Positions 15,782 to 25,054 of a stretch of 64,000 nt of DNA are shown piece after piece. The first letter of the stretch is position 1, and each line of letters opens with the position of its first letter. Under the pieces are notes generated by a model. It saw nothing but the letters and a program-made list of their open reading frames with translations. It ran no database searches and had not been told where the DNA came from. The stretch is taken from positions 124,001 to 188,000 of the forward strand of contig CAVPQM010000004.1 of NCBI GenBank assembly GCA_963707555.1, read 5' to 3'. The position numbers and the translations under genes were made by a program. The stretch is from JAFAFN01 sp963707555. GTDB lineage: Bacteria > Actinomycetota > Acidimicrobiia > Acidimicrobiales > Microtrichaceae.

Positions 15782-17881
15782 GTGACCCCACCTGCTACTC
15801 GCTGGCCCGGCCGTGAACGTCCCCTGGGTGCGACCCACGACGGTCTCGGCACCAACTTCTCGGTGTTCAGCTCGACCGCCGAGGCGATGACCCTCTGTCT
15901 CTTCGACGACGACGGACACGAACGGCAGGTGCCGCTCACCGAGGTCGACGCCCACTGCTGGCACGCCTACCTGCCCGACGTCGGCGCCGGCACGCGCTAC
16001 GGATACCGCTCCCACGGGCGATGGGCGCCCGAGGAGGGACTGTGGCACAACGACGCCAAGTTGCTGCTCGACCCGTACGCGCGCCGGATCGACGGCGAGG
16101 TGCAGTGGGATCCTGCGTGCTTCGCCTACTGCTTCGATGCACCGGAGCAGGCCGAACGGACCGACGACGCCCGGTTCATGCCGAAGTCGGTCGTGGCGAG
16201 CCCGTGGTTCGACTGGGGCCACGACCGCCCGCCGGCGACTCCGATGCACGAGACGCTCATCTACGAGATGCACGTGAAGGGCTTCACGGCGTTGCACCCC
16301 GAGCTCGATCCTCGGATCCGGGGCACCTATGCCGGCCTGGCGCACCCTGCGGCCATCGACCATCTGACCCGCCTGGGCGTCACGGCGGTCGAGCTGCAGC
16401 CGGTCCACGCGTTCGTGCACGACAACCACCTGGTGGAGCAGGGGCTGAGGAACTACTGGGGGTACAACAGCATCGGGTTCTTCGCCCCGCATGCCGACTA
16501 CGCCGCCGGCGACGATCCCGTCGCCGAGTTCAAGCACATGGTGCGCACGCTGCACGAGGCGGGCATCGAGGTGATCCTCGACGTCGTCTACAACCACACC
16601 GCCGAAGGCAACCACCTGGGCCCGATGCTGAGCATGCGTGGTCTCGACAACGGCGAGTACTACCGACTCGAGGGCGACCGTCGGTACTACCGGGACTACA
16701 CCGGCACCGGCAACACCCTCGACATGCGCCACCCGCACACCCTGCAGCTGGTGATGGACAGCCTTCGCTACTGGGTGACCGAGATGCACGTCGACGGTTT
16801 CAGGTTCGACCTGGCCTCGGCCCTGGCGCGCGGGCTGCACGAGGTCGACCGGCTCGGACCGTTCTTCGACCTGATCCAACAGGACCCGGTGGTCAGCGGG
16901 ATCAAGCTGATCGCCGAGCCCTGGGACATCGGCGAGGGTGGCTACCAGGTCGGCAACTTCCCACCGATGTGGTCCGAGTGGAACGGGCGCTACCGAGACA
17001 CGGTCCGCGACTACTGGCGGGGAGAGCCCGCGACGATCGCCGAGTTCGCGTACCGCTTCACCGGCAGCTCGGACCTCTACGCCGGTGACTCGAGCCCCGG
17101 CTCGTCGATCAACTTCATCACCGCCCACGACGGGTTCACGATGAACGACCTGGTCTCGTACAACGAGAAGCACAACGAGGCGAACGGCGAGGACGGCCGC
17201 GACGGCGAGAGCCACAACCGATCGTGGAACTGCGGGGTCGAGGGGCCGACCGACGACGACGCCGTGCTCGAGTTGCGCGGCCGGCAGTTGCGCAACATGT
17301 TCACGACGCTGCTGCTGTCCCAGGGCGTGCCGATGTTGCTCGCCGGCGACGAGATGGGCCGCACCCAGCAGGGCAACAACAACGGCTACTGCCAGGACAA
17401 CGAGCTGAGCTGGCTCGACTGGTCGCTGCTCGAGCGCAACGCCGACCTGGTCGACTTCGTCGCCGGACTCAGCCGGCTGCGTCGTGAGCACCCGGTGTTC
17501 CGTCGCCGGCGGTGGTTCACCGGTCGCAGCGTGCGGGGCGACGAGGTCGGCGACATCGCCTGGTACCGACCCGACGGTTCCCCGATGCAGGACGCCGACT
17601 GGGACACCGGGTTCGCTCGGGCGCTCGGGGTGTTGCTCAACGGTCGGGCGATGCCGGACCCGGACCCGCGGGGGAACCCGGTCGTCGACGACACGTTCCT
17701 CGTGCTCTTCAACGCGCATCACGGCGCCTCCCGGTGGACGCTGCCCGACATCCCCGGTGCCCGAGGATTCGAGCGGGTGCTCGACACCCGATCGGATCGC
17801 ATCGGTGAACGCCGGGCGGTGCGCACGCCGCGCCTGGTGGTGGCGCCGCGGTCGACCGTGGTGCTCGAGGTGCTCCGGTGA
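15782..17881 (+). CDS. glgX: Glycogen debranching enzyme GlgX
   Basis: A protein of 699 residues, full length for GlgX/isoamylase-type GH13_11 enzymes, which hydrolyse alpha-1,6 branches of glycogen. An N-terminal CBM48 (residues about 12-105) precedes the barrel with VILDVVYNHTAEGNHLGPML, the nucleophile region VDGFRFDLASALAR, the acid/base glutamate in IAEPWDIGEGGYQVG, and FITAHDGFTMNDLVSYNEKHN supplying the third carboxylate. The frame is intact. The GTG start at 15782 gives the conserved WPGRERPLGATHDGLGTNFS N-terminus. The gene overlaps treY by four bases (GTGA). Together the three genes convert glycogen to trehalose. Confidence 0.96.
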   Translation: MTPPATRWPGRERPLGATHDGLGTNFSVFSSTAEAMTLCLFDDDGHERQVPLTEVDAHCWHAYLPDVGAGTRYGYRSHGRWAPEEGLWHNDAKLLLDPYARRIDGEVQWDPACFAYCFDAPEQAERTDDARFMPKSVVASPWFDWGHDRPPATPMHETLIYEMHVKGFTALHPELDPRIRGTYAGLAHPAAIDHLTRLGVTAVELQPVHAFVHDNHLVEQGLRNYWGYNSIGFFAPHADYAAGDDPVAEFKHMVRTLHEAGIEVILDVVYNHTAEGNHLGPMLSMRGLDNGEYYRLEGDRRYYRDYTGTGNTLDMRHPHTLQLVMDSLRYWVTEMHVDGFRFDLASALARGLHEVDRLGPFFDLIQQDPVVSGIKLIAEPWDIGEGGYQVGNFPPMWSEWNGRYRDTVRDYWRGEPATIAEFAYRFTGSSDLYAGDSSPGSSINFITAHDGFTMNDLVSYNEKHNEANGEDGRDGESHNRSWNCGVEGPTDDDAVLELRGRQLRNMFTTLLLSQGVPMLLAGDEMGRTQQGNNNGYCQDNELSWLDWSLLERNADLVDFVAGLSRLRREHPVFRRRRWFTGRSVRGDEVGDIAWYRPDGSPMQDADWDTGFARALGVLLNGRAMPDPDPRGNPVVDDTFLVLFNAHHGASRWTLPDIPGARGFERVLDTRSDRIGERRAVRTPRLVVAPRSTVVLEVLR

Positions 17882-20544
17882 GCGTCGGCTCCCCGGTCAC
17901 ACCGCCCGCCGCGTCGCGGCGTGTCCGCCCGACTGCGACGTACCGACTGCAGCTGCGCGACGGGCTCACGCTCGACGGCGTGATCGACGACGGTTGGCTC
18001 GACCACGCGGTGGACCTGGGCGTGTCACACCTGTACCTGTCGCCGGTGCTCACCGCCGTGCCCGGTTCTCCGCACGGCTACGACGTGGTCGACCCGCGCC
18101 AGGTCGATCCGGTGCTGGGCGGTGACGAGGCGTTCGACCGCCTGGCGCTCGCTGCTCGTCAGGCCGGGCTGGGGCTGGTCGTCGACATCGTGCCGAACCA
18201 CATGGCGACCGACCCGGCGAGCAATCCGTGGTGGTGGGACGTGCTGCGCAACGGCGAGGGCAGCGAGTACGCCCACGTCTTCGACCTCGATCCCTCACAC
18301 CCGGAACCCCGGCTGCGCGGGCGCATCGTGTTGCCGGTCCTCGACGACCGCTACGGACGCGTCCTGGACGCCGGACGGCTCACGTTGCGGCGACGCCGCA
18401 GCGACGTGGTGGTCCAGGTCGACGACCGCGCCCTGCCGCTGGCCCCGGCATCGGTCGGGCGCCTGCTCGCCCGAGCCGCCCGTGACGCCGACGCGGACGA
18501 GCTGCGCGTGCTGGGCGACGCCTTCGGCCATCTCGCCCGCGTCGACGCCGAGGAGCGGTCGTCGCACCAGCGGGCGCTCGACGAGTCCATGGCGTGGGTG
18601 CTCGCCGAGCCCCGGGTCGCCGCCGCGGTCGACAGGCTGCTGGACACGCTCAACGAGGACGTCGAAGCGGTCCACGACGTGCTCGAGGAGCAGCACTACC
18701 GCCTGGCCTACTGGCGTGCAGCCCGTGACCTCGGGTACCGACGCTTCTTCGACGTCAACGAGCTCATCGGGGTGCGCGTCGAGCTGCCCGACGTGTTCGA
18801 CGCGACGCACTCCGCCGTGCGTCGCTGGGTCGACCGGGGCGACGTCGACGGGTTGCGGGTCGATCACCCGGACGGCCTGCTCGACCCCGCGCGCTACTTC
18901 GAACGACTGCGGACGGTCCTGCCGGAGGGGTGGATCGTCGCCGAGAAGATCCTGGAGCACGGCGAGATGCTGCCGCCCGAGTGGCCGGTGGACGGGACGA
19001 CGGGGTACGACCTGGCCGAGGCGCTCGGCCGGTGGTTCGTCGACGCCGACGGACTGCAACGCCTCGGTGCGCTGCGTGACGAGCTCGTCGGCCCGTCGCC
19101 CAGAGGCGCACAGCTCGTCGCCGACTCCAAGCGACTCGTGCTGTCCGACATGTTGTCCGCCGATCTCAACCGGGCGACCGACGCGTTCCTGCGGATGTGC
19201 GAGTCGCTGCGTCGCTTCCGCGACGTCACCCGCCACGAGCTGCACGAGATCCTGCGCGAGGTGGTGGTCGCGTACCCGGTGTACCGGACCTACGTGCCGC
19301 CCCACTCCGGAGCATCGCCGCGCGATCTCGGGATCGTCGACACCGTCGTCGGAGCCGTCGGGGCCCAACGCCCCGACCTCGACGCCGAGGTGCTCGACCT
19401 GTTGGCGTCGGTCCTGGTCGGTCGCGTCGACGACGAGGTCGCAGAGGCCGCGACGGTCCGTGCCCGCGTCGAACAGCTCACCGGTCCGGCGATGGCGAAG
19501 GGCAAGGAGGACACGGCCTTCTACCGAGAGGTCCGCCTGCTCTCACGGTGTGAGGTCGGCGCAGATCCCTTCGCCAGCGCGCTCGACACCCGGGAGCTGC
19601 ACGCCGAGCTGCAACGTGTCCAGCAGCTGCGGCCCGCGACGATGACGGCGCTGTCGACCCACGACACGAAGCGCAGCGAGGACGTGCGCGCCCGCTTGGC
19701 GCTGCTCAGCGAGCTGCCCGATCGTTGGGCCGAGGTCGCCCGGGCCGGCATGGCGCGCCTCGACGAGCTCGACGCCCAGGGACAGGTCGACCGTCGCACC
19801 CGCTACCTGCTGCTGCAGACCGCGGTGGGGGCACTGCCGCTCACCGAGGACCGGTTGCAGCAGTACGCGACGAAGGCGGTGCGAGAGGCCAAGGACCACA
19901 CGTCGTGGACCCGCCCCGACGAGGCGTACGAACGGGCCGTGCACTCCCTGGTCTCGGCGATGTGCTCGGACGAGGCGGTGCAGCACCTGCTCGGCCGGTT
20001 CGTGACCGACGACGTGGACGCCCCCGGTCGACTCGTCGCCATCTCCCAGAAGGTATTGCAGCTGCTCGCGCCGGGGGTGCCCGACCTGTACTGGGGGAGC
20101 GAGGACTGGCACTTCCGCCTGGTCGACCCCGACAACCGGGTCGCACCCTCGCTGGTCGATCTGCGTGCCGCGGTGGACGAGGTCCGGGCCAGCGGTGTGG
20201 ACGCGACGCATCCCCGCGCCAAGGTGGCCGCGGTTGTCGCGGCGCTCGACGTGCGACATCGCCATGCGGACTGTTGCGCAGTGGGCGACTACACACCCCT
20301 GCCCGTCGTCGGCACCGACGCGTCGCGTGTCCTGGCCTTCGCCCGTGGTGCGCACCTGGCGGTCGTCGTGACCCGTCACCCGTCGAGGGGACCGGTCGAC
20401 TCCGCCACGGTCCTCGAACTGCCCGACGGCACCTGGACGGTGCGCCTGGGCGGCAGCAACGCCGAACACGCGGTGGACGGGCGGGTCCCGGTCGACGACC
20501 TGCTCGGCGGGTGGAGCGCAGCGGTGTTGGAGCGGGTGCCGTGA
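17878..20544 (+). CDS. treY: Malto-oligosyltrehalose synthase TreY
   Basis: A protein of 888 residues, intact. It opens with RPTATYRLQLRDGLTLDGVI, the TreY hallmark, then SHLYLSPVLTAVPGSPHGYD, VVDIVPNHMATD, the nucleophile region VDGLRVDHPDGLLDPARYF, the acid/base WIVAEKILEHGEMLP, and STHDTKRSEDVRARL. It is a GH13_26 intramolecular transglucosidase that turns the reducing-end alpha-1,4 bond of a maltodextrin into alpha-1,1. Its product is cleaved by TreZ, encoded next. Start and stop overlap the neighbours by four bases each (GTGA), so the operon is translationally coupled. Confidence 0.96.
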   Translation: MSVGSPVTPPAASRRVRPTATYRLQLRDGLTLDGVIDDGWLDHAVDLGVSHLYLSPVLTAVPGSPHGYDVVDPRQVDPVLGGDEAFDRLALAARQAGLGLVVDIVPNHMATDPASNPWWWDVLRNGEGSEYAHVFDLDPSHPEPRLRGRIVLPVLDDRYGRVLDAGRLTLRRRRSDVVVQVDDRALPLAPASVGRLLARAARDADADELRVLGDAFGHLARVDAEERSSHQRALDESMAWVLAEPRVAAAVDRLLDTLNEDVEAVHDVLEEQHYRLAYWRAARDLGYRRFFDVNELIGVRVELPDVFDATHSAVRRWVDRGDVDGLRVDHPDGLLDPARYFERLRTVLPEGWIVAEKILEHGEMLPPEWPVDGTTGYDLAEALGRWFVDADGLQRLGALRDELVGPSPRGAQLVADSKRLVLSDMLSADLNRATDAFLRMCESLRRFRDVTRHELHEILREVVVAYPVYRTYVPPHSGASPRDLGIVDTVVGAVGAQRPDLDAEVLDLLASVLVGRVDDEVAEAATVRARVEQLTGPAMAKGKEDTAFYREVRLLSRCEVGADPFASALDTRELHAELQRVQQLRPATMTALSTHDTKRSEDVRARLALLSELPDRWAEVARAGMARLDELDAQGQVDRRTRYLLLQTAVGALPLTEDRLQQYATKAVREAKDHTSWTRPDEAYERAVHSLVSAMCSDEAVQHLLGRFVTDDVDAPGRLVAISQKVLQLLAPGVPDLYWGSEDWHFRLVDPDNRVAPSLVDLRAAVDEVRASGVDATHPRAKVAAVVAALDVRHRHADCCAVGDYTPLPVVGTDASRVLAFARGAHLAVVVTRHPSRGPVDSATVLELPDGTWTVRLGGSNAEHAVDGRVPVDDLLGGWSAAVLERVP

Positions 20545-22295
20545 ACGACGCGCCGTACCTGTGGGCTCCCGACGCCCGGGTCGTCGAGGTCGAGGTCGTC
20601 GGGACCGATGGACACGGCCGGAGGGTGCGCTGCGAGCGAGCGGGTGAGCGGTGGACCGCCCCTGGCGACTGGCCCGACGGCACGCGCTACCGGTTCGTGG
20701 TCGACGGCCGGGCCGTGCCCGATCCCGCTCGCGGTCCCAGCCCGACGGCGTGCACGGCGCCTCGGAGTGGCGGGCACCCGTCCGCCCCGAGCCGTGGGTG
20801 CCCGACGGCGGTCCTCCGACGCTCGAGCGGTCGGTCACCTACGAACTGCACGTCGGCACCTTCAGCGCCGAGGGCACCTTCCTCGGAGCGATCCGGCACC
20901 TCGACCACCTCGTCGACCTGGGCGTGACCCACGTCGAGTTGATGCCGGTCGCGGCGTTCGACGGCGACGTCGGGCTGGGGCTACGACGGCGTCGACCTGT
21001 TCGCCCCCACCCCCGCTACGGCACGCTCGATGAGCTGCGACGCCTGGTGGCCGCGTGCCACGACCGTGGTCTGGCGGTGCTGATCGACGTCGTGCTGAAC
21101 CACCTCGGCCCGTCGGGCAGCTTCCTCGCGGTCAGCGGGCCCGTACTTCACCGACCGGTACTCGACGCCCTGGGCGCGGCGCTGAACCTCGACGGACCCG
21201 GCAGCGACGGTGTTCGGCGCTTCCTGGCCGACGTCGCGCTGCACTGGCTCGAGGAGGTCGACGTCGGACGGGCTGCGTCTCGACGCGGTGCACGAACTGT
21301 TCGACACCTCGGCGGTCCCGTTCCTCGAGCAGCTCGCGGACGAGGTCCGAGCGCTCGGCGAACGGACGGGTCGAGCGAGGACGCTCGATCGCGGAGTCCG
21401 ACCGCTGCGACCCGAGGATCCTCTCGGCACCGCCCGACGGTCCCGGACTCGACGCGGTCTGGTCCGACGACCTGCACCACTGCCTGCACGTCGCCCTCAC
21501 CGGCGAGCACAGCGGCTACTACGAGGACGTGGGGCCCGACGACCTCGAGCTCGCACTCACCGTCGCCCAGACGTATCAGGGTCGGTTCTCGCCCCACCGG
21601 CGCAGGACGGTCGGTCGGCCGGTCGACGGCACCTGCAGCGACGGCTTCGTGGTCTCCCTGCAGAACCACGACCAGGTCGGGAACCGGGCAGCCGGCGAGC
21701 GGTTGCACCACCTCGTCGGCGCCGACCGCACCGCCGCGGCGGCGGCGCTCGTGCTGCTGAGCCCGTTCGCCGGTCCTGGTGTTCCAGGGCGAGGAGTGGG
21801 CGGCGACCACGCCGTTCCCGTACTTCAGCGACCACGACGGCGAACTGGGTGAGGCGATCCGACTCGGCAGGGCGGCGGAGTTCGCCGCGTTCGGCTGGCC
21901 GGCCGAGCGGGTTGCCGACGCGCAGGACCGCCGGACCTTCGACGCCGCGATCCTCGACTGGGACGAGCTCGACGACGAGGAGCACGCTGCGGTTCGGTCG
22001 TGGTACCGATCGCTCATCGCGCTCCGCAGGTCCCATCCCGCGCTCGAGTGCCCGGCCCCGACCGGGCGACGACGAGGTCGAGCGGTCGGGGTCGGTGGTG
22101 TCGGTACGTCGGGGAACCCTGCGCGTGCTGGCCAACCTGGGCGGCTCCAGCGAGCGATGGTCGACCGCCTTCGACGGCGACGTCCTGCTCGAGCGGGGCG
22201 ACATCACCCGGTCGCCGAAGGGCGTCGAGCTGGGACCGGGAGCGGTCCTCGTCGTCGATCGTCGCGAGCGCTGCGCCGGAGGTGCGGGGGTCTGA
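20541..22295 (+). CDS. treZ: Malto-oligosyltrehalose trehalohydrolase TreZ, broken by about nine indels
   Basis: Joined across frames, the product shows the whole GH13_10 enzyme: CBM48-like N-terminus (LWAPDARVVEVEVVG), SVTYELHVGTFSAEGTFLGA, LIDVVLNHLGPSGSF, LRLDAVHELFDTSAVPFLEQ, IAESDRCDPRIL, VSLQNHDQVGNRAAGERLHH and VFQGEEWAATTPF. It releases trehalose from the TreY product. The frame changes near 20735, 20975, 21008, 21142, 21172, 21265, 21387, 21771 and 22060. Several are insertion-deletion pairs, and every catalytic motif survives. That argues for sequence error rather than decay, but a pseudogene is not excluded. The GTG start overlaps the treY stop. The true stop is TGA 22293-22295. 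Confidence 0.85.
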
Positions 22296-22315
22296 ACCCC
22301 GACGGTGTCGGGTAG
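22290..22315 (+). promoter_or_regulatory. SigB/SigF-type promoter GTCT-N16-GGGTAG
   Basis: GTCT 22290-22293, 16 bases, GGGTAG 22310-22315, overlapping the treZ stop; 57 bases before the start of the membrane protein gene. Confidence 0.68.
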
Positions 22316-22372
22316 GAGCCTGCTGCCCCGTACGCCGACGACACGAGGAGGACGACGTCGACGGATCCCTGA

Positions 22373-23000
22373 TGGCCACCTTCACCCGACGCGAGGAAGC
22401 AGGCGGTGCTGCGACACGAGTACGTGCTGCGCATCCGGACCTGGACGTGAGGGTGGGCGACGAGGAGGACGCGTTGGACGCGCTGGCGATCAACCAACGC
22501 GCCGAACTGGACGACGCCGCCCTCGTGGGGCCGAGTGCCATGGTGAGTGGCCCGATGATGCGCGGCGGACTCGTGGGCGCCGTGGTCGGCTTCGTCGTCG
22601 GCGCCGTGCTGATCCTTCCGATCCTGCTGCTCGTCGACTGGCCCGAGAACGACCGCACCCTGTTCGTGATCACCGTCGCGATCATCGGTGGCCTCGCCAC
22701 CGCCGCGGTGACGTTCCTGGTGGGGATGGTGCGACGCTCCCAGCGGGAGGGACAGTTCACCCCGAGGACCCGTGGGCCGTGGTCCGGGTCCGGCCCCATG
22801 ACGGCTCGTGGAGCGACGACCTGGCCGACGCGGTCGAGACCGAGTTGGCCGACGCCGGTGCTCGGAGCATCCGTCGTGTTACCGCTCCGGTCGTTCGTCG
22901 CTCCGGCGACGACGTCGAGACCCCTCGTGTCGCCACCGGGCGGGCGCCCGCGGACGACTGGCCGGCGTCTCAGCCCGGCGCCAGGTCCGAGTCGGCCTGA
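22373..23000 (+). CDS. Two-TM membrane protein of unknown function (frameshifted)
   Basis: About 208 residues when joined. It starts MATFTRREEA, then HPDLDVRVGDEEDALDALAI, two adjacent hydrophobic segments (GGLVGAVVGFVVGAVLILPI and FVITVAIIGGLATAAVTFLV) and, after a frame change near 22765, EDPWAVVRVRPHDGSWSDDL with VETELADAGARSIRRV. The layout of a short alpha/beta head, a glycine-rich membrane hairpin and a ferredoxin-like tail recalls general-stress 17M-like (YflT) proteins, which I suggest only loosely. A second slip is likely near 22408. It has its own stress-type promoter. Confidence 0.6.
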
Positions 23001-23070
23001 GTCGGTTCGGCCCGAGCCGGGTCGGCCTGCTGGGAGCGTCCGGGTGTCACGCCCGCATCGTCGACGGCGG

Positions 23071-23325
23071 TCAGCCGTCCCGGTCGTCATTGCGGTCGGC
23101 CGGGTCCTGGGTGGAGTCCTGCCCTCGATCCGGGTTGATCCCCGCGGCATCGTCGAACGAGCGGCTGTGGCGGTCGAGTCGTTCGGCGGTGCGAGCGCTG
23201 CGTTCGACCGATTCCCTGCTCGCCGGCTGCGGCTCGCGGCCCGAGTCGTGGTCGCCCTGCTCGCTGCTCTCGTGTGCTGTCATCGACATCTCCCGCGCTC
23301 GCGTCGCACCGGCGGTGCGACTCAT
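23071..23325 (-). CDS. Small hydrophilic, probably disordered protein
   Basis: A protein of 84 residues starting MSRTAGATRAREMSMTAHES, followed by EQGDHDSGREPQPASRESVE and ending GQDSTQDPADRNDDRDG. It is strongly charged with no hydrophobic core. I recognise no family. The evidence that it is real is positional: a GTCT-N16-GGGTAT promoter ends 10 bases before the ATG at 23325. Two other ATGs in frame (23286, 23280) are possible. Confidence 0.45.
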   Translation of the reverse strand: MSRTAGATRAREMSMTAHESSEQGDHDSGREPQPASRESVERSARTAERLDRHSRSFDDAAGINPDRGQDSTQDPADRNDDRDG

Positions 23326-23335
23326 GCCCGAGCCC

Positions 23336-23361
23336 ATACCCGTTGCTCGGCGGATCCAGAC
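23336..23361 (-). promoter_or_regulatory. SigB/SigF-type promoter GTCT-N16-GGGTAT (minus strand)
   Basis: Minus strand: GTCT at 23361-23358, 16 bases, GGGTAT at 23341-23336. The -35 lies inside the first copy of the 16-bp tandem repeat. Confidence 0.6.
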
Positions 23362-23406
23362 GGCCGATCTGCCAGACGGCCGATCTGCCAGACGGCCGAT
23401 CTGCCA
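23359..23406. repeat. Three perfect tandem copies of a 16-bp unit
   Basis: GACGGCCGATCTGCCA at 23359-23374, 23375-23390 and 23391-23406, with no mismatches, between the phosphoribosyltransferase stop and the small hydrophilic gene. Each copy carries the same AGAC that serves as -35 in the first. Confidence 0.85.
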
Positions 23407-23414
23407 GTGCCGCC

Positions 23415-24048
23415 TCACGAACGGGCTGCGAGCAGGCGGATGACCTCGTCGTCGCTGACCTGGCGGAAGTCGTGGTACCACGCCCCGACGGCTCGGAAGT
23501 TCCCCGGCTGCACCAGGCACACGACCCGATCCGCGATGCGCTCCAGGGCCGTCATCGACTCGGGCGCGCCCACCGGCACGGCGAGCACCAGCTTCGCCGG
23601 TCGTGCTGCACGCAGTCCCTGCAGCGCTGCGCGGGCGGTCACACCGGTGGCGATCCCGTCGTCGACCACGACCACGTCGCGACCGGCGACGGCCGGGGTG
23701 GGTTCACCGGGGCGGTACCGCTCCACGCGCCGCTCCAACTCCTTGCGTTCGGCGCGCACCAGCGCGTCGTACCGCGCGGGACGAGAGCCCGAGGGCTGCC
23801 ACCACGCGTTCGTCGACGACCGCGCCGCCGTGTTCTGCGATGGCGCCGATGCCGTACTCCGGATGGCCGGGTGCCCCGATCTTCCTGGCGACGACCACCC
23901 CCAGGTCGCCGCCGACGAGGTCGGCCACGACCGCCGCGACCGGGACACCGCCCCGGGGCAGGCCCAGCACCAACGGGTCGTCGAGCTGCAGCGGGTCCAG
24001 CGCGGACGCCAACTGGCGTCCCGCATCGTCGCGATCACGGAACCTCAC
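23415..24048 (-). CDS. Phosphoribosyltransferase-fold protein (one frameshift)
   Basis: About 211 residues. The N-terminal part reads RQLASALDPLQLDDPLVLGLPRGGVPVAAVVADLVG, then ARKIGAPGHPEYGIGAIAEH. After a slip near 23795 it continues ELERRVERYRPGEPTPAVAG, VVVVDDGIATGVTARAALQG. VVVDDGIATGVT is the PRPP-binding loop of type I phosphoribosyltransferases. The LPRGG start and length match the erythromycin esterase/PRTase-associated stand-alone family often found with stress genes. The start overlaps the sigma gene stop by four bases (ATGA), so it is the second gene of the sigma operon. The nucleobase, if any, is unknown. Confidence 0.82.
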
Positions 24049-24899
24049 GGTGACATCCGTCGGTGCGGGTCACGGGTCTGCTCCTGCCCGGAGTCGTCGA
24101 GCTCGGCACGCAGCTGGCTCGACGCACCCCTGATGAGCCTGGAGACGTACGACTGCGAGATGTCGAAGCGTCGGGCGATCTCCGGTTGCGAGAGGCCCTC
24201 GAAGAACCGGAGTCGCAGCACCTCGCTCTGGCGAGCGTCGAGTCGGTCGATGACGTGACGCACCGAGACCCGGTCGTCGGTCAGGTCGATGCGGGTGTCG
24301 ACGTCGCCCAGCGTGTCCTCGAGTGAGGTGCCCTCGTCCTGTTGCGACGGACGCTGGATGCTCACGCAGTCTCGGGCGTCGCTGGCGACGAGGCCCTCGA
24401 TCACCCGCTCCTCGTCGATCCCGAGTCGCTCGCTGAGCTCGGGGACCGTGGGCGACCGCCTGAGCTCGTGGGCCAGGTCGTCGATCGCTCCCCTCACGTG
24501 CAGGTGACTCTCCTGCACCGACCTGGGAGGACGCACCACCCACGTGCGATCGCGGAGGTAGCGCTTCAGCTGACCGTCGATCGTGCGGTCGGCGAACGTG
24601 CGCAACGACGCGCCCGCGTCGGGGTCGAACCGGTCGACGGCACCGATGAGGGCGAGCAGCGCCGTCTGGCGCAGGTCGTCCGCCGGTGCTCGGTGACCTC
24701 GGGAGTAGCGCTGCACGTGGTGTTCGACCAGCTGACGCTGCGACTCGACGATCCGGTTGCGCAACCGGCGGTCGCCGGTGCGTCGGTACTCGACCAGCAG
24801 GGCCGAGAGCTCGTCGGGATCGAGCTGCCCGCCCCACCTCGCGCGGAGTCGTGCGGCCGCTCCGTGCCTCGCTGTCGCTGGTTCGGCGCCTCGGTCCAT
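24045..24899 (-). CDS. SigB/SigF/SigG-type alternative sigma factor
   Basis: A protein of 284 residues with regions 2-4 of a group 3 sigma-70 factor. Region 2: VESQRQLVEHHVQRYSRGHR, DDLRQTALLALIGAVDRFDP, FADRTIDGQLKRYLRDRTWV and VRPPRSVQE, the last being characteristic of the SigB/F/G subfamily. Region 3: PTVPELSERLGIDEERVIEG. Region 4: DARQSEVLRLRFFEGLSQPE with IARRFDISQSYVSRLIR. ATG 24899 removes an unlikely 56-residue extension that would run through the promoter. It has a stress-type promoter of its own (24954-24930), so it is probably autoregulated. No anti-sigma gene is adjacent. It is the obvious reader of the repeated GNNT-N16-GGGTA promoters. Confidence 0.93.
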   Translation of the reverse strand: MDRGAEPATARHGAAARLRARWGGQLDPDELSALLVEYRRTGDRRLRNRIVESQRQLVEHHVQRYSRGHRAPADDLRQTALLALIGAVDRFDPDAGASLRTFADRTIDGQLKRYLRDRTWVVRPPRSVQESHLHVRGAIDDLAHELRRSPTVPELSERLGIDEERVIEGLVASDARDCVSIQRPSQQDEGTSLEDTLGDVDTRIDLTDDRVSVRHVIDRLDARQSEVLRLRFFEGLSQPEIARRFDISQSYVSRLIRGASSQLRAELDDSGQEQTRDPHRRMSP

Positions 24900-24929
24900 C
24901 CTGCTCGCTCCGCGCTGGTGCCCGATCTC

Positions 24930-24954
24930 GTACCCGATCGACGCTCGTCGAACC
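24930..24954 (-). promoter_or_regulatory. SigB/SigF-type promoter GGTT-N15-GGGTAC (minus strand)
   Basis: Minus strand: GGTT at 24954-24951, 15 bases, GGGTAC at 24935-24930, 30 bases before the sigma start codon. It has a one-base shorter spacer than the others. Confidence 0.6.
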
Positions 24955-24990
24955 GGGTGGATCGCCATCGGCGGCGAGACGATCGGGAAC

Positions 24991-25016
24991 GCCTGAGCGG
25001 CCGGCCAGCGGGGTAG
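24991..25016 (+). promoter_or_regulatory. SigB/SigF-type promoter GCCT-N16-GGGTAG
   Basis: GCCT 24991-24994, 16 bases, GGGTAG 25011-25016, 38 bases before the DUF2231 gene; divergent from the sigma gene promoter. Confidence 0.65.
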
Positions 25017-25054
25017 GAGTCCCACGACGGTCCGTACCAGCGGGAGGAGCCGCG

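Noticed and set aside
15725..17722. 665-codon open frame on the strand opposite glgX
   Set aside because: GC-rich third positions keep the antisense frame open. The translation is Val/Arg/His-rich without motifs, while the plus strand encodes complete GlgX.
23359..23406. CRISPR array
   Set aside because: The 16-bp units are directly adjacent with no spacers.
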